64,000 nt of DNA from Bacteroides sp. CAG:927 (GTDB taxonomy: Bacteria; Bacteroidota; Bacteroidia; Bacteroidales; Muribaculaceae): NCBI GenBank assembly GCA_000431155.1, contig HF985660.1, positions 134,357 to 198,356 of the forward strand. Direction: 5' to 3'. The position numbers were made by a program, and so were the translations under genes. Numbering within the stretch: the first letter of the stretch is position 1; the number at the start of each line of letters is the position of its first letter. The notes below the pieces were generated by a model, which worked only from the letters and a program-made list of their open reading frames with translations, ran no database searches and was not told where the DNA came from. This document shows positions 34,393-42,500 of the stretch, one piece after another.

Positions 34393-35817
34393 CTACATTT
34401 TGCGTCGGAGACGCCCAACGGGTATTCCGGCTTTTTCTCTATATTTTGTAACGGTGCGCCGCGCCACGCCATACCCTTTTTCATTCATCAAATCAGTTAT
34501 GGCACGGTCGCTGAGCGGATGCTGCTTGTCTTCGCCGTCTATCACAGCTTTGAGAGCCTCGAGCAGTTCGTGCGACGAGGCATCTGCGCCATCCACGGGA
34601 CGCTCGTTGAAGAAATATTTCAGAGGATACACTCCTGAAACAGTGGCCACATATTTTCCGGCCGTGGCACGGCTTATCACCGACAGGTCATATCCGGTTT
34701 CCTCAGCCACATCCTTGAGTATCATCGGCCTTATTCGGGCCACATCGCCTGTCTCAAAAAATTCTCGCTGCAACTTCACTATGGCCACCATTACCCGGTA
34801 GAGCGTAGTGTTGCGCATATCAAGCACCTGAATGAAATTCTGGGCCTCATCCCGACGCTGGCGCACAAACCGGGTGGCATTTTCGCCCAATCGCTGAGGC
34901 ACGCTGATGTCTCCGGAAAAACTGCTTTCGATTTGCAGTTTCGGCACCCTGCTGAGGGATGTCACAGTTATATTATGTCCCTCGCACTCCACAGCGAAGT
35001 CCGGGGAAATCTGTCGCAGCCGCTCATCATCTCCGGCAGCGGCAAACGCGCTTCCGGGCTTGGGGTTAAGGGTGCGAATCACATCTATTGCGGCCTTAAG
35101 CTCGTCCTCCGTAACATTAAGGGCGGAACTCAACTTGTCGTAACGCATGCGCGAAAACAGGTCAAAGTAATCGCTGACCACGCTCACGGCCAGAGCTACC
35201 GCAGGCGCATGGCTGTCAGGCAAACGACGGAGCTGCAGCAGCAGACAGTCACGCAAATCCACCGCTCCTATGCCGGCCGGCTCCAATGTGCGCACAAGCT
35301 TCCACATGCGCCGCACATCCTCCACACTCACATCCACACCCTCCTGAAATGCCAAATCGTTGGCAATCTCATTCGCGGAACGTGTCATGTAGCCGTTGGT
35401 GTCTATTGAGCCGATTATATAGTTGGCCACCATGCGGTCGCTGTCGTTAAGGTCGTGTTCGGCGAGCTGCCCCTGAAGACTGTCAATAATGGTGTCCCCC
35501 GCCACGGCCACCGGTTCGTAATAGGGCGAATCGGGCGAATAATTACGCATCTCAAGCCTGTAGTGGGGTATCTCATCCTCATCACTGTAATCGGCCAACT
35601 GCAGCTGGTCGGGAGTTTCGTTGAACTCCGTGTCCTGTATGGGCACAGACTCGTCACCCTCGGCCACCTCCAGAGCTGGATTCTCATCAAGCACTCTGCG
35701 CACCTCTTCTTCCAGTTCAGGGCCGGTCATCTCCAGCACATGAACAAACTGCAACTGCATCGGCGTGAGCGTTTGCAGTTGCTGTTGGTTAAGTGTGGTG
35801 GTAAGTGCTTCTTTCAT
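34393..35817 (-). CDS. rpoN: RNA polymerase sigma-54 factor
   Basis: This 474-residue sigma factor has a Gln/Leu-rich activator-responsive N-terminus (TTLNQQQLQTLTPMQLQFVH), an acidic region II, a core-binding domain (residues about 100-280) and the C-terminal RpoN box ARRTVTKYRE, which reads the -24 promoter element. It needs an AAA+ activator, and one is encoded at 39333-40568. The ATG is three bases past the preceding lipoprotein stop. Confidence 0.96.
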   Translation of the reverse strand: MKEALTTTLNQQQLQTLTPMQLQFVHVLEMTGPELEEEVRRVLDENPALEVAEGDESVPIQDTEFNETPDQLQLADYSDEDEIPHYRLEMRNYSPDSPYYEPVAVAGDTIIDSLQGQLAEHDLNDSDRMVANYIIGSIDTNGYMTRSANEIANDLAFQEGVDVSVEDVRRMWKLVRTLEPAGIGAVDLRDCLLLQLRRLPDSHAPAVALAVSVVSDYFDLFSRMRYDKLSSALNVTEDELKAAIDVIRTLNPKPGSAFAAAGDDERLRQISPDFAVECEGHNITVTSLSRVPKLQIESSFSGDISVPQRLGENATRFVRQRRDEAQNFIQVLDMRNTTLYRVMVAIVKLQREFFETGDVARIRPMILKDVAEETGYDLSVISRATAGKYVATVSGVYPLKYFFNERPVDGADASSHELLEALKAVIDGEDKQHPLSDRAITDLMNEKGYGVARRTVTKYREKAGIPVGRLRRKM

Positions 35818-35820
35818 TTG

Positions 35821-36624
35821 TTACTGGTTATAACCGTAACCGTAGGCAAAGGAGCCAATGCCGAAGTACGGGTACTTGGCCACGGCAGCCTTGCCTGCAC
35901 CGTCGCTGCCTACGAGCTGCATATATACATATTCAACCTCGTTAAGAGCGCCAAGCTCCACGGTGGTCCATTTGGTTATGTAATTGCCATTGTTTCCGGC
36001 TTCCAAAGGTATCTCCACGCTGCCGGTTTTCTTTCCACCGAGCACACCGGTTATCACGAGTTTCACGTAATCGGCACGGCTGTTGAGCGTGAATGTGCGC
36101 TGCATCTCATAATACAATGCCGAGCTGTTGCACACCGTAAGCGCGGCAGGGAAGAAAGTGGTTACGAAACTCAACTTCACGCTGGGGTTGGAGGGGATGC
36201 CGGAAGTGCTTTCATTGGGATTGAAACGAGCCATCATAAACGGATCGCCCATTACCGGAGCTGCATCTTCGGCACCTGCATTGCGCAAATCAATTACACC
36301 GGCCCAATTGGGATAAACATTGAAATCATTTCCGTAATCCACGGGATTGTAAACCTTGCTTGGCACCATTCCGGTAAACAGGCCGGTTGTGGTATCATAA
36401 TTATATGCCACTTGCAACCCGTCATAGTTCTGCCCGTTTGTGTTCAAGGCATAGTTGGACCATACTCCCTGAGGATTGTAGGTGATCTGACCGGCATAAT
36501 TGCCGGGAGTGAAAACACGCTCACTCCACATGGAGTCATTGTTGGAATCGGTAGAGCCGCATGAGCTAAGCCCCACCATTGTGGCTGCCACAGCCACGAT
36601 ACTTAATAGTTTCTTATAGTTCAT
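35821..36624 (-). CDS. Lipoprotein of unknown function, upstream of rpoN
   Basis: This 267-residue protein has a lipoprotein signal with lipobox LSSC, then GSTDSNNDSMW. The mature part is beta-rich with many Tyr, Asn and Gly, and ends with SFAYGYGYNQ. WSNYALN, WAGVIDLRNAG and a segment with EMQRTFTLNSRADYVKLVI suggest a jelly-roll or calycin-like fold, but I cannot name the family. It sits 21 bases after neuB and three before rpoN, so it is almost certainly in the same transcript. Confidence 0.65.
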   Translation of the reverse strand: MNYKKLLSIVAVAATMVGLSSCGSTDSNNDSMWSERVFTPGNYAGQITYNPQGVWSNYALNTNGQNYDGLQVAYNYDTTTGLFTGMVPSKVYNPVDYGNDFNVYPNWAGVIDLRNAGAEDAAPVMGDPFMMARFNPNESTSGIPSNPSVKLSFVTTFFPAALTVCNSSALYYEMQRTFTLNSRADYVKLVITGVLGGKKTGSVEIPLEAGNNGNYITKWTTVELGALNEVEYVYMQLVGSDGAGKAAVAKYPYFGIGSFAYGYGYNQ

Positions 36625-36645
36625 AATGGTAACATCTATTTATGA

Positions 36646-37662
36646 TTAAACCTCGGGCGCATCAATTTGTTCATCCACACGATAATCTCGCGCCGCTTTT
36701 TTGCCCAGCAAATTATGCCACGACATAGGTGACACTCCGTTGCCGGGGCGTTTCACTGTTAAATTATCAGCCGAGAACTCCTCGCCGGCTTTTATGTCAC
36801 GTGATGCCACGATGCTTTTTCTTGCCACAGCAATGTTGCCTTTTTCGCTATCGCTCACACATTTACATCCATTGCCGAGAGCTTTCTCCACATTGCGCAC
36901 GCATTGCACCATCCGTGTCAGCTCATCTATGTCAAGGGATGCCTTGTGGTCAGGACCCGGCATTGATTTGTCAAGCGTAAAATGCTTTTCAAGCACCTTT
37001 GCTCCCAAAGCCACAGCTGCTATAGGCACTTCTATGCCCGGAGTATGGTCGCTATACCCCGTTCCACCACATCTTAAGGATGCCAAATCGTTCATAGCCA
37101 ACAAATTCACATCACTCATGGATGTGGGATATTGCGTATTGCATTGCAGCAGAATTATATTATGCCTTGGTGTGCCGTTACGCTCCAGAACCTCCACGGC
37201 ATTTTCCACTTCCCCAAGCTCGCACATGCCGGTGGAGAGTATCACCTTGCCTTTCTTGGAACCTATTGCTTCCAGATACGGCAGATTGGTTATTTCGCCC
37301 GATGGTATTTTCCAATAATCCATACCCAGCCCTGAAAGCAACTCTATGCTTTCGTTATCAAAAGGCGATGACAGAAAACCTACCCCGCATCGCTCACATT
37401 CGTCCTTCAGCACAGCGAAATCCCCGGCTTTGAGTTCAAGCGATTGCAGCATCTGGAGCTGCGTGTCACCCATTTCCGGGCAATTATCCTGCTGGTACTC
37501 TGCTTTTTTGGCATCAGCGCTCACCAGTTTTTCGGCTTTGAAGGTCTGGAATTTCACATAATCCACACCGGCGGTGGCAGCGGCCCGAATCATCTGTATC
37601 GCCACCTCAAGCGAACCATTATGGTTCACACCGGCCTCTGCTATGATTATGGTATGGTTCAT
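36646..37662 (-). CDS. neuB: NeuB/LegI-type nonulosonate synthase
   Basis: This 338-residue enzyme condenses a six-carbon N-acyl sugar with phosphoenolpyruvate to give a nine-carbon acid. IIIAEAGVNHNGSLEVA is the NeuB start, followed by barrel blocks LSSPFDNESIELL and LEKHFTLDKSMPGPDHKAS. A C-terminal SAF/antifreeze-like domain (about residues 280-335) closes the active site. Family members use ManNAc (sialic acid) or 2,4-diacetamido-trideoxymannose (legionaminic acid); the LegB-like neighbour favours the latter. ATG 37662 overlaps the upstream stop (ATGA). Confidence 0.93.
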   Translation of the reverse strand: MNHTIIIAEAGVNHNGSLEVAIQMIRAAATAGVDYVKFQTFKAEKLVSADAKKAEYQQDNCPEMGDTQLQMLQSLELKAGDFAVLKDECERCGVGFLSSPFDNESIELLSGLGMDYWKIPSGEITNLPYLEAIGSKKGKVILSTGMCELGEVENAVEVLERNGTPRHNIILLQCNTQYPTSMSDVNLLAMNDLASLRCGGTGYSDHTPGIEVPIAAVALGAKVLEKHFTLDKSMPGPDHKASLDIDELTRMVQCVRNVEKALGNGCKCVSDSEKGNIAVARKSIVASRDIKAGEEFSADNLTVKRPGNGVSPMSWHNLLGKKAARDYRVDEQIDAPEV

Positions 37663-38270
37663 AACTTTTTGCATGGATTTCCGGCATACACGCCGCTATT
37701 CTGTATATCTTTTGTCACCACACTGCCCATTCCTATCACAGAATCGTCAGCTATAGTCACATTGTTTCTTATCACTGCTCCGGCTCCTATCATTACATTG
37801 CAGCCTATGGTCACGCCGCCGCACACCACGGCTCCGGGTCCAATGAACACATTGCTTCCGGTTGTCACACCGTGTTCCACGATAGCTCCGGTATTCACCA
37901 CATTACATTCTCCGAGGGTGGCGCTGTTGATTACCGCACGGTGCATCACAGCGCATCCGCGCCCCAACGCGGAATGGGAGGTGACCAATGCGCTCTGCGC
38001 CACGAGAACCGGCATATCATGATTGCGGTAGCTGTCTATAACCTTTTTGCGCAAAGCCATGCTGCCATTTTCACCCATCACAAACGCTATGTGCACCGGC
38101 ATTTCAGGATAACGGCAAGCAAACTCGTCATCATTGCCCAGATAAGGCACAACCATGCTGTCGCGCTGCCTTACATCAACATAGCCGGCCACATCCACAT
38201 CACCCGGCATCATCTCCATCAGCGACACCGCATGACCTCCGCCACCTATGAGCGCCAGCTTGCGTTTCAT
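37659..38270 (-). CDS. NeuD/PglD-like hexapeptide acetyltransferase
   Basis: This 203-residue protein has an N-terminal Rossmann-like substrate domain (KLALIGGGGHAVSLMEMM) and a C-terminal left-handed beta helix of hexapeptide repeats (GSNVFIGPGAVVCGGVTIG, then VMIGAGAVIRNNVTI). This is the PglD/NeuD/LegH layout, transferring acetyl from acetyl-CoA to an amino sugar nucleotide or nonulosonate. The catalytic His is probably in VVNTGAIVEHG. Between a 4,6-dehydratase and neuB, the best guess is the N-acetyltransferase step (LegH-like). Four-base overlaps on both sides. Confidence 0.82.
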   Translation of the reverse strand: MKRKLALIGGGGHAVSLMEMMPGDVDVAGYVDVRQRDSMVVPYLGNDDEFACRYPEMPVHIAFVMGENGSMALRKKVIDSYRNHDMPVLVAQSALVTSHSALGRGCAVMHRAVINSATLGECNVVNTGAIVEHGVTTGSNVFIGPGAVVCGGVTIGCNVMIGAGAVIRNNVTIADDSVIGMGSVVTKDIQNSGVYAGNPCKKL

Positions 38271-39250
38271 TGATTGTATATGTCAGTTTTATACTTTGCG
38301 AGATTCTCGGGCTTCACAAACCAGTCTATGGTGGCCTGCAGACCCTCACGGAGCGAATAACAGGGATGCCAGCCGGTAAGCTCAGTTATGAGGGTGTTGT
38401 CGCCGCACAGCCTGAACACTTCGCTCTTGGCAGGACGCAGACGCTGTTTGTCCACCACATATTCCACATCGCTGTGCATGAGTTCGGCTATGGTGGTCAA
38501 AGTCTGCTCCATGCTCACTTCGGTACCGGTGGCTATGTTTATCTCCCGACCTTCCACACCTTTGGCCTCGCCTATGGCAATGAATCCCTGTGCGGTGTCT
38601 TTAACGAAATTGAAATCGCGAGTGGGAGTGAGGTCACCTACTTTTATCTGCCGCGCACCGGAAGCTATCTGCCCTATTATAGTGGGAATAATGGCGCGGG
38701 CACTCTGGCGCGGGCCGTAGGTGTTGAACGGACGCGCTATCACTACCGGCAGGTCAAAGGCATTGTAAAAGCTCTTGGCTATGGCATCCGCCCCGATTTT
38801 TGTGGCCGAATAAGGGCTTTGTGGCTGACGGGGATGCAACTCGTCAATGGGCACATATTGCGCAGTGCCATACACCTCGCTGGTGCTTGTGACTACGAGA
38901 CGCTCCACGCCGCAATCCATGGCGGCCTGACACATATTCAGTGTGCCTTTGATATTGGTATCCACGTAACTATCGGGAGCCACATAGCTGTAAGGTATGG
39001 CTATCAGAGCCGCAAGATGATATACCGTGGAACACCCTTTGGTGATGTGACGGCAGAAATTAGGGTCACGCACATCGCCGCTGACAACCTCCAATCCCGG
39101 GGAATGAATATCTTCAAGCCAGCCCCAATTATTAAACGAATTGTAGTAACTCAGCGCTCTTACTTCATAACCTTTTGCCAAAAGAGCCTCACACAGATGT
39201 GAGCCGATAAAACCGTCGGCACCTGTCACCAATATCTTCTTGTTACTCAT
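38267..39250 (-). CDS. legB: NAD-dependent sugar-nucleotide 4,6-dehydratase (LegB-like)
   Basis: This 327-residue short-chain dehydratase/epimerase has the NAD loop VTGADGFIGSHL, substrate strand YHLAALIAIPYSY and catalytic SPYSATKIGADAIA (Tyr-x-x-x-Lys). It strongly resembles the GDP-GlcNAc 4,6-dehydratases that open the legionaminic acid route. A non-ATG start at 39271 falls in the -7 box, so ATG 39250 is chosen. First gene of a tight run to neuD, neuB and beyond; the aminotransferase expected next (LegC) is absent. Donor specificity (GDP or UDP) is inferred from the PtmE-like gene at 57238. Confidence 0.82.
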   Translation of the reverse strand: MSNKKILVTGADGFIGSHLCEALLAKGYEVRALSYYNSFNNWGWLEDIHSPGLEVVSGDVRDPNFCRHITKGCSTVYHLAALIAIPYSYVAPDSYVDTNIKGTLNMCQAAMDCGVERLVVTSTSEVYGTAQYVPIDELHPRQPQSPYSATKIGADAIAKSFYNAFDLPVVIARPFNTYGPRQSARAIIPTIIGQIASGARQIKVGDLTPTRDFNFVKDTAQGFIAIGEAKGVEGREINIATGTEVSMEQTLTTIAELMHSDVEYVVDKQRLRPAKSEVFRLCGDNTLITELTGWHPCYSLREGLQATIDWFVKPENLAKYKTDIYNQ

Positions 39251-39268
39251 ATCAGTAGTATTACCACA

Positions 39269-39276
39269 CAAAATTA
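39269..39276 (-). promoter_or_regulatory. -7 promoter box of the legB-neuD-neuB-rpoN run
   Basis: Minus-strand TAATTTTG, 18 bases before ATG 39250. It is the only strong box seen ahead of this nine-gene run, though internal promoters may exist. Confidence 0.55.
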
Positions 39277-39332
39277 CATAAATTCTATCACATCACCAAC
39301 CATACAAACAACAAGCCATATCCGCAGGATGT

Positions 39333-40568
39333 TTACTCAAGATTGTACTCCTTGATTTTGCGGTAAAGGGTGCGTTCAGAGATATTAAGCTCCTTTGCAG
39401 CTGCCTTGCGGCGTCCGGAATGTTTCTCCAGAACCTTGCGGATGGTTTCACGCTCCGTGTCTTCAAGAGTCATTGCCGGGGAATTTTCACCGTCAGCCGG
39501 ATAGTCCGGAGCATCGGGCATCACTTCGCTCACATCCACATCTATGGGCAACGGCCTGTCGCCCTCATGACTGCGGTTTACGGCCACAAGCGACCGAGGC
39601 ATACTTATCAACGGTGAATCATGATGAGATGTCTGCTCCGACAATTGCGTGCGCAACGAGTCTATCTCGCGCTGCATGCGGAATATCATGTTGAACAGAA
39701 TTTCTCTCTCCTGCGCATAACTATGCTCGGGATGCATGGCTACTGCCGGAGTGAAACCTGTGGTATCGGACGGCAGATAGCGATGTATATCATCGGCCGA
39801 CACTTCGTTTCCGGCCTGAAACAATGCTGTCTGCTCCATCACGTTCTTAAGCTGGCGCACATTGCCGGGCCAACTGTAATGAAGAAGCACTCTCTTGGCA
39901 TCCTCGCTTAAGGTAATGGCCGGAGTGCGGTAACGCTCTGCAAAATCCGCAGCGAATTTGCGGGCTAAAAGCACTATATCGTTGCCACGGCTGCGCAATG
40001 GCGGTACTTGTATCTGTATGGTTGACAGGCGATAGAACAAATCTTCGCGAAATTTGCCCTCGGCCACAGCCTTCAGCATATCCACATTGGTGGCAGCCAC
40101 AATCCTTACGTTGGTGCGCTGCACAGTGGAGGAACCTACCTTTATGAATTCGCCGTTCTCAAGCACACGCAGCAAACGAGCCTGCGTGGTGATCGGCAGC
40201 TCGGCCACCTCATCAAGGAATATGGTGCCTCCATCCGCTTCCTCAAAATACCCCTTACGGGCCGATATAGCTCCGGTAAACGCACCTTTCTCATGCCCGA
40301 ACAGTTCGGAATCTATGGTGCCTTCGGGTATCGCGCCGCAGTTCACAGCTATGTACCGGGCATGCTTGCGCGCACTGTAGCCGTGTATTATTTTAGGAAA
40401 AAACTCCTTTCCCACGCCGCTTTCACCGGTCACGAGTACCGACAGGTCTATGGGAGCCACCTTGATAGCACGTTGCACGGCGGCAATGAGTGCAGGTGCG
40501 TTACCCACAATAGAGAAACGCATTTTTGCCTGCTGCACTTCGGCAGATATTTCAGAGTCTATCTGCAT
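39333..40568 (-). CDS. Sigma-54-dependent transcriptional activator without receiver domain
   Basis: This 411-residue AAA+ bacterial enhancer-binding protein has Walker A GESGVGKE (48-55), the sigma-54 contact loop GAFTGA (95-100), Walker B GTIFLDE (114-120) and the arginine finger FREDLFYRL. The C-terminus has a Fis-type helix-turn-helix (GRRKAAAKELNISERTLYRK). There is no receiver, GAF or PAS domain, only about 15 residues before the AAA+ domain, so activity may be set by level or by a partner. A variable linker (about 280-375) separates the domains. rpoN lies 3.5 kb away. It overlaps plsC by 10 bases. Confidence 0.92.
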   Translation of the reverse strand: MQIDSEISAEVQQAKMRFSIVGNAPALIAAVQRAIKVAPIDLSVLVTGESGVGKEFFPKIIHGYSARKHARYIAVNCGAIPEGTIDSELFGHEKGAFTGAISARKGYFEEADGGTIFLDEVAELPITTQARLLRVLENGEFIKVGSSTVQRTNVRIVAATNVDMLKAVAEGKFREDLFYRLSTIQIQVPPLRSRGNDIVLLARKFAADFAERYRTPAITLSEDAKRVLLHYSWPGNVRQLKNVMEQTALFQAGNEVSADDIHRYLPSDTTGFTPAVAMHPEHSYAQEREILFNMIFRMQREIDSLRTQLSEQTSHHDSPLISMPRSLVAVNRSHEGDRPLPIDVDVSEVMPDAPDYPADGENSPAMTLEDTERETIRKVLEKHSGRRKAAAKELNISERTLYRKIKEYNLE

Positions 40569-41428
40569 GAGCGCAAAGCGTATGTTTGATTTTTAAGATA
40601 CTCTCCCAACTCTTCAATGGAACCGGCGTGTGCCTTGATCTGCTCCGGAGTTATAGGGTCGCCTACAGTCACATGAATAGTCGTGTGGCGTTTGCCGAAC
40701 ACTTCAGCCGGAAGGCGGAGTGTACGCAGCTGCCACGATATGCGTCCCAGCAGATTAAACCACCAAGAGTTGCTTCCGTGGAAATAAACAGGCACCACCG
40801 GCACCCCGAGCTGCTTTATCAGTCGCACCACCGTAGGCTGCCACTGGCGGTCCTCAAGTTGCAGCCGGTTGTTGATTTTTGACACCGCGCCGGCGGGGAA
40901 AAAGCCCAGAGGCTTGCCCGAGCGCACCTGATCAATCGCCATCTTGATTCCTTTCATGGAAACGGCCTTTTTCTTGGGGTCATCGCTCTGCAGCGCGTCC
41001 ACTGCTATGAAATTGGGCCGCATGGCAGTGATGTGATTGAGAATCATATTCACCATCACTTTGAAATCAGGATAATATTTGCCTACGATATTGATAAGCG
41101 CAATTCCGTCAAGAGCACCGAACGGGTGATTGCTCACGGTAATGAACGGTTTGTTGCCCATATTCTTGAGCACGTCCTCATTATCCACTCGCAATGTTAT
41201 GTCCAGCTCCTTGAGAAGCCCTGAAGTAAACTCTACTCCGGGCGTACGATAGTTGTGAAGGTGAAGATTGTTCACACCATCCATCTTAAGCATTTTCATC
41301 AGCCCGCGCACAAGTTTCGGATGGCCGCGCAACGGCTTGACCATATCCATTATCTGCTCGGGGGTGAGGATATATGGGCGCACCTCCACGCCATTTATTA
41401 TAACAGGTTCGTTATTGTTACTATCCAT
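40559..41428 (-). CDS. PlsC-like 1-acyl-glycerol-phosphate acyltransferase paralogue
   Basis: This 289-residue LPLAT-family protein has the acyltransferase motif SNHPFGALDG with catalytic His/Asp and FFPAGAVSK for phosphate binding. A late region (YFHGSNSWWFNLLG) is shared with the GlsA-type gene at 54385. It would add an acyl chain to a lipid precursor at the inner membrane. It resembles GlsA more than classic PlsC, so the acceptor may not be lysophosphatidate. It lies three bases after ansA and overlaps the sigma-54 activator. Confidence 0.82.
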   Translation of the reverse strand: MDSNNNEPVIINGVEVRPYILTPEQIMDMVKPLRGHPKLVRGLMKMLKMDGVNNLHLHNYRTPGVEFTSGLLKELDITLRVDNEDVLKNMGNKPFITVSNHPFGALDGIALINIVGKYYPDFKVMVNMILNHITAMRPNFIAVDALQSDDPKKKAVSMKGIKMAIDQVRSGKPLGFFPAGAVSKINNRLQLEDRQWQPTVVRLIKQLGVPVVPVYFHGSNSWWFNLLGRISWQLRTLRLPAEVFGKRHTTIHVTVGDPITPEQIKAHAGSIEELGEYLKNQTYALRSCR

Positions 41429-41431
41429 AGA

Positions 41432-42469
41432 TTATAATGTTACTTCTCCACACAATGCATCTCCAAATTTCTCTGCCACCTGACGGTTGTCAAGGCCGAG
41501 ACCAAAAAGAAACATCATTTTAGTGATAGCGGCTTCGGCTGTCATGTCCCGACCCGAAACCACCCCGGCATTGGCAAGGGTGTCGGCCGACACATAGCGC
41601 TTGTGAACACCGCCGTTAACGCACTGCGTGACATTGAGCACTACTTTGTTATCGTTCACAGCCTGTTTGATGGCATCAGTAAACCATTGGGCTGTAGGAG
41701 CATTGCCTGCGCCATAGGTTTTGAGCACTATGCCCTTTATGCCGGGGGTGGCAAGCTGATGACTCAAAATCTCGGCACGCATGCCGGGAAACAAGTCCAC
41801 AAACATCACACCTGTATCCAGCCCGTAATGAACCTTCAGTTTCGTATCTTGCGATGGAGCAGGACGATAAAGGGCATCCTCATTGTAATGGATGCCGAGT
41901 CCTATTTTGGCAAGAGGCGGATAATTATTGCTCTTGAAAGCATTGAAATTATCAGCACTCATCTTGGTAGAGCGGTTACCGCGCCACAAATAGTTTTCAA
42001 ACAATATCGCTACTTCCTGCACCATGGGCGCACCGGCCGAGTTGGTGGCCGCAGCTATCTGCAATGCAGTTATAAGATTTTCCTCACCGTCGGTGCGCAC
42101 TTCCCCGATAGGCAACTGCGAGCCGGTAATAATCACAGGCTTGCGCAGGTTTTCAAGCATAAACGACAATGCCGATGCCGAATAGGCCATAGTATCCGTG
42201 CCATGCAGCACAACGAAACCATCATAATTGTCATATTCGCGCTCTATAGCCTCAGCAATCTTGACCCAGTGTGTAGGGTTCATGTCGGAGGAATCAATCG
42301 GCTCCTCAAACTGCACATTGCCGATTTCATAGTTGAGCATCTTGATTTTAGGCACATTGTCAAGCAGATGCGAAAAATCAAACGGCTGCAAGGTTCCTGT
42401 GGCAGGATTTTCAATCATGCCGATGGTACCGCCGGTGTAGATTATCAATATGCGTGGATGAAGATGCAT
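41432..42469 (-). CDS. ansA: Type I (cytoplasmic) L-asparaginase
   Basis: This 345-residue enzyme hydrolyses asparagine to aspartate and ammonia. Both active-site threonines are present: IYTGGTIGMIE and VLHGTDTMAYSASAL. There is no signal peptide, which fits the cytoplasmic type I enzyme. A TTG two codons upstream is in frame; ATG 42469 is preferred. It follows metG by 31 bases. Confidence 0.93.
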   Translation of the reverse strand: MHLHPRILIIYTGGTIGMIENPATGTLQPFDFSHLLDNVPKIKMLNYEIGNVQFEEPIDSSDMNPTHWVKIAEAIEREYDNYDGFVVLHGTDTMAYSASALSFMLENLRKPVIITGSQLPIGEVRTDGEENLITALQIAAATNSAGAPMVQEVAILFENYLWRGNRSTKMSADNFNAFKSNNYPPLAKIGLGIHYNEDALYRPAPSQDTKLKVHYGLDTGVMFVDLFPGMRAEILSHQLATPGIKGIVLKTYGAGNAPTAQWFTDAIKQAVNDNKVVLNVTQCVNGGVHKRYVSADTLANAGVVSGRDMTAEAAITKMMFLFGLGLDNRQVAEKFGDALCGEVTL

Positions 42470-42500
42470 AACCAACTGAAAATTATGAGGAATTTAGACT

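Noticed and set aside
35455..36564. 369-codon open frame on the plus strand opposite the rpoN 5' end and lipoprotein
   Set aside because: It is antisense to two well-supported genes, has no signal, domain or promoter, and its His/Leu/Val-rich composition is that of a mirror frame.
38270..39202. 310-codon plus-strand frame opposite legB
   Set aside because: Mirror frame of a conserved dehydratase, no start context.
33774..42469. Sigma-54 type promoters (TGGC-N8-TGC) near rpoN and its activator
   Set aside because: No convincing match was found in the few short intergenic gaps by eye.
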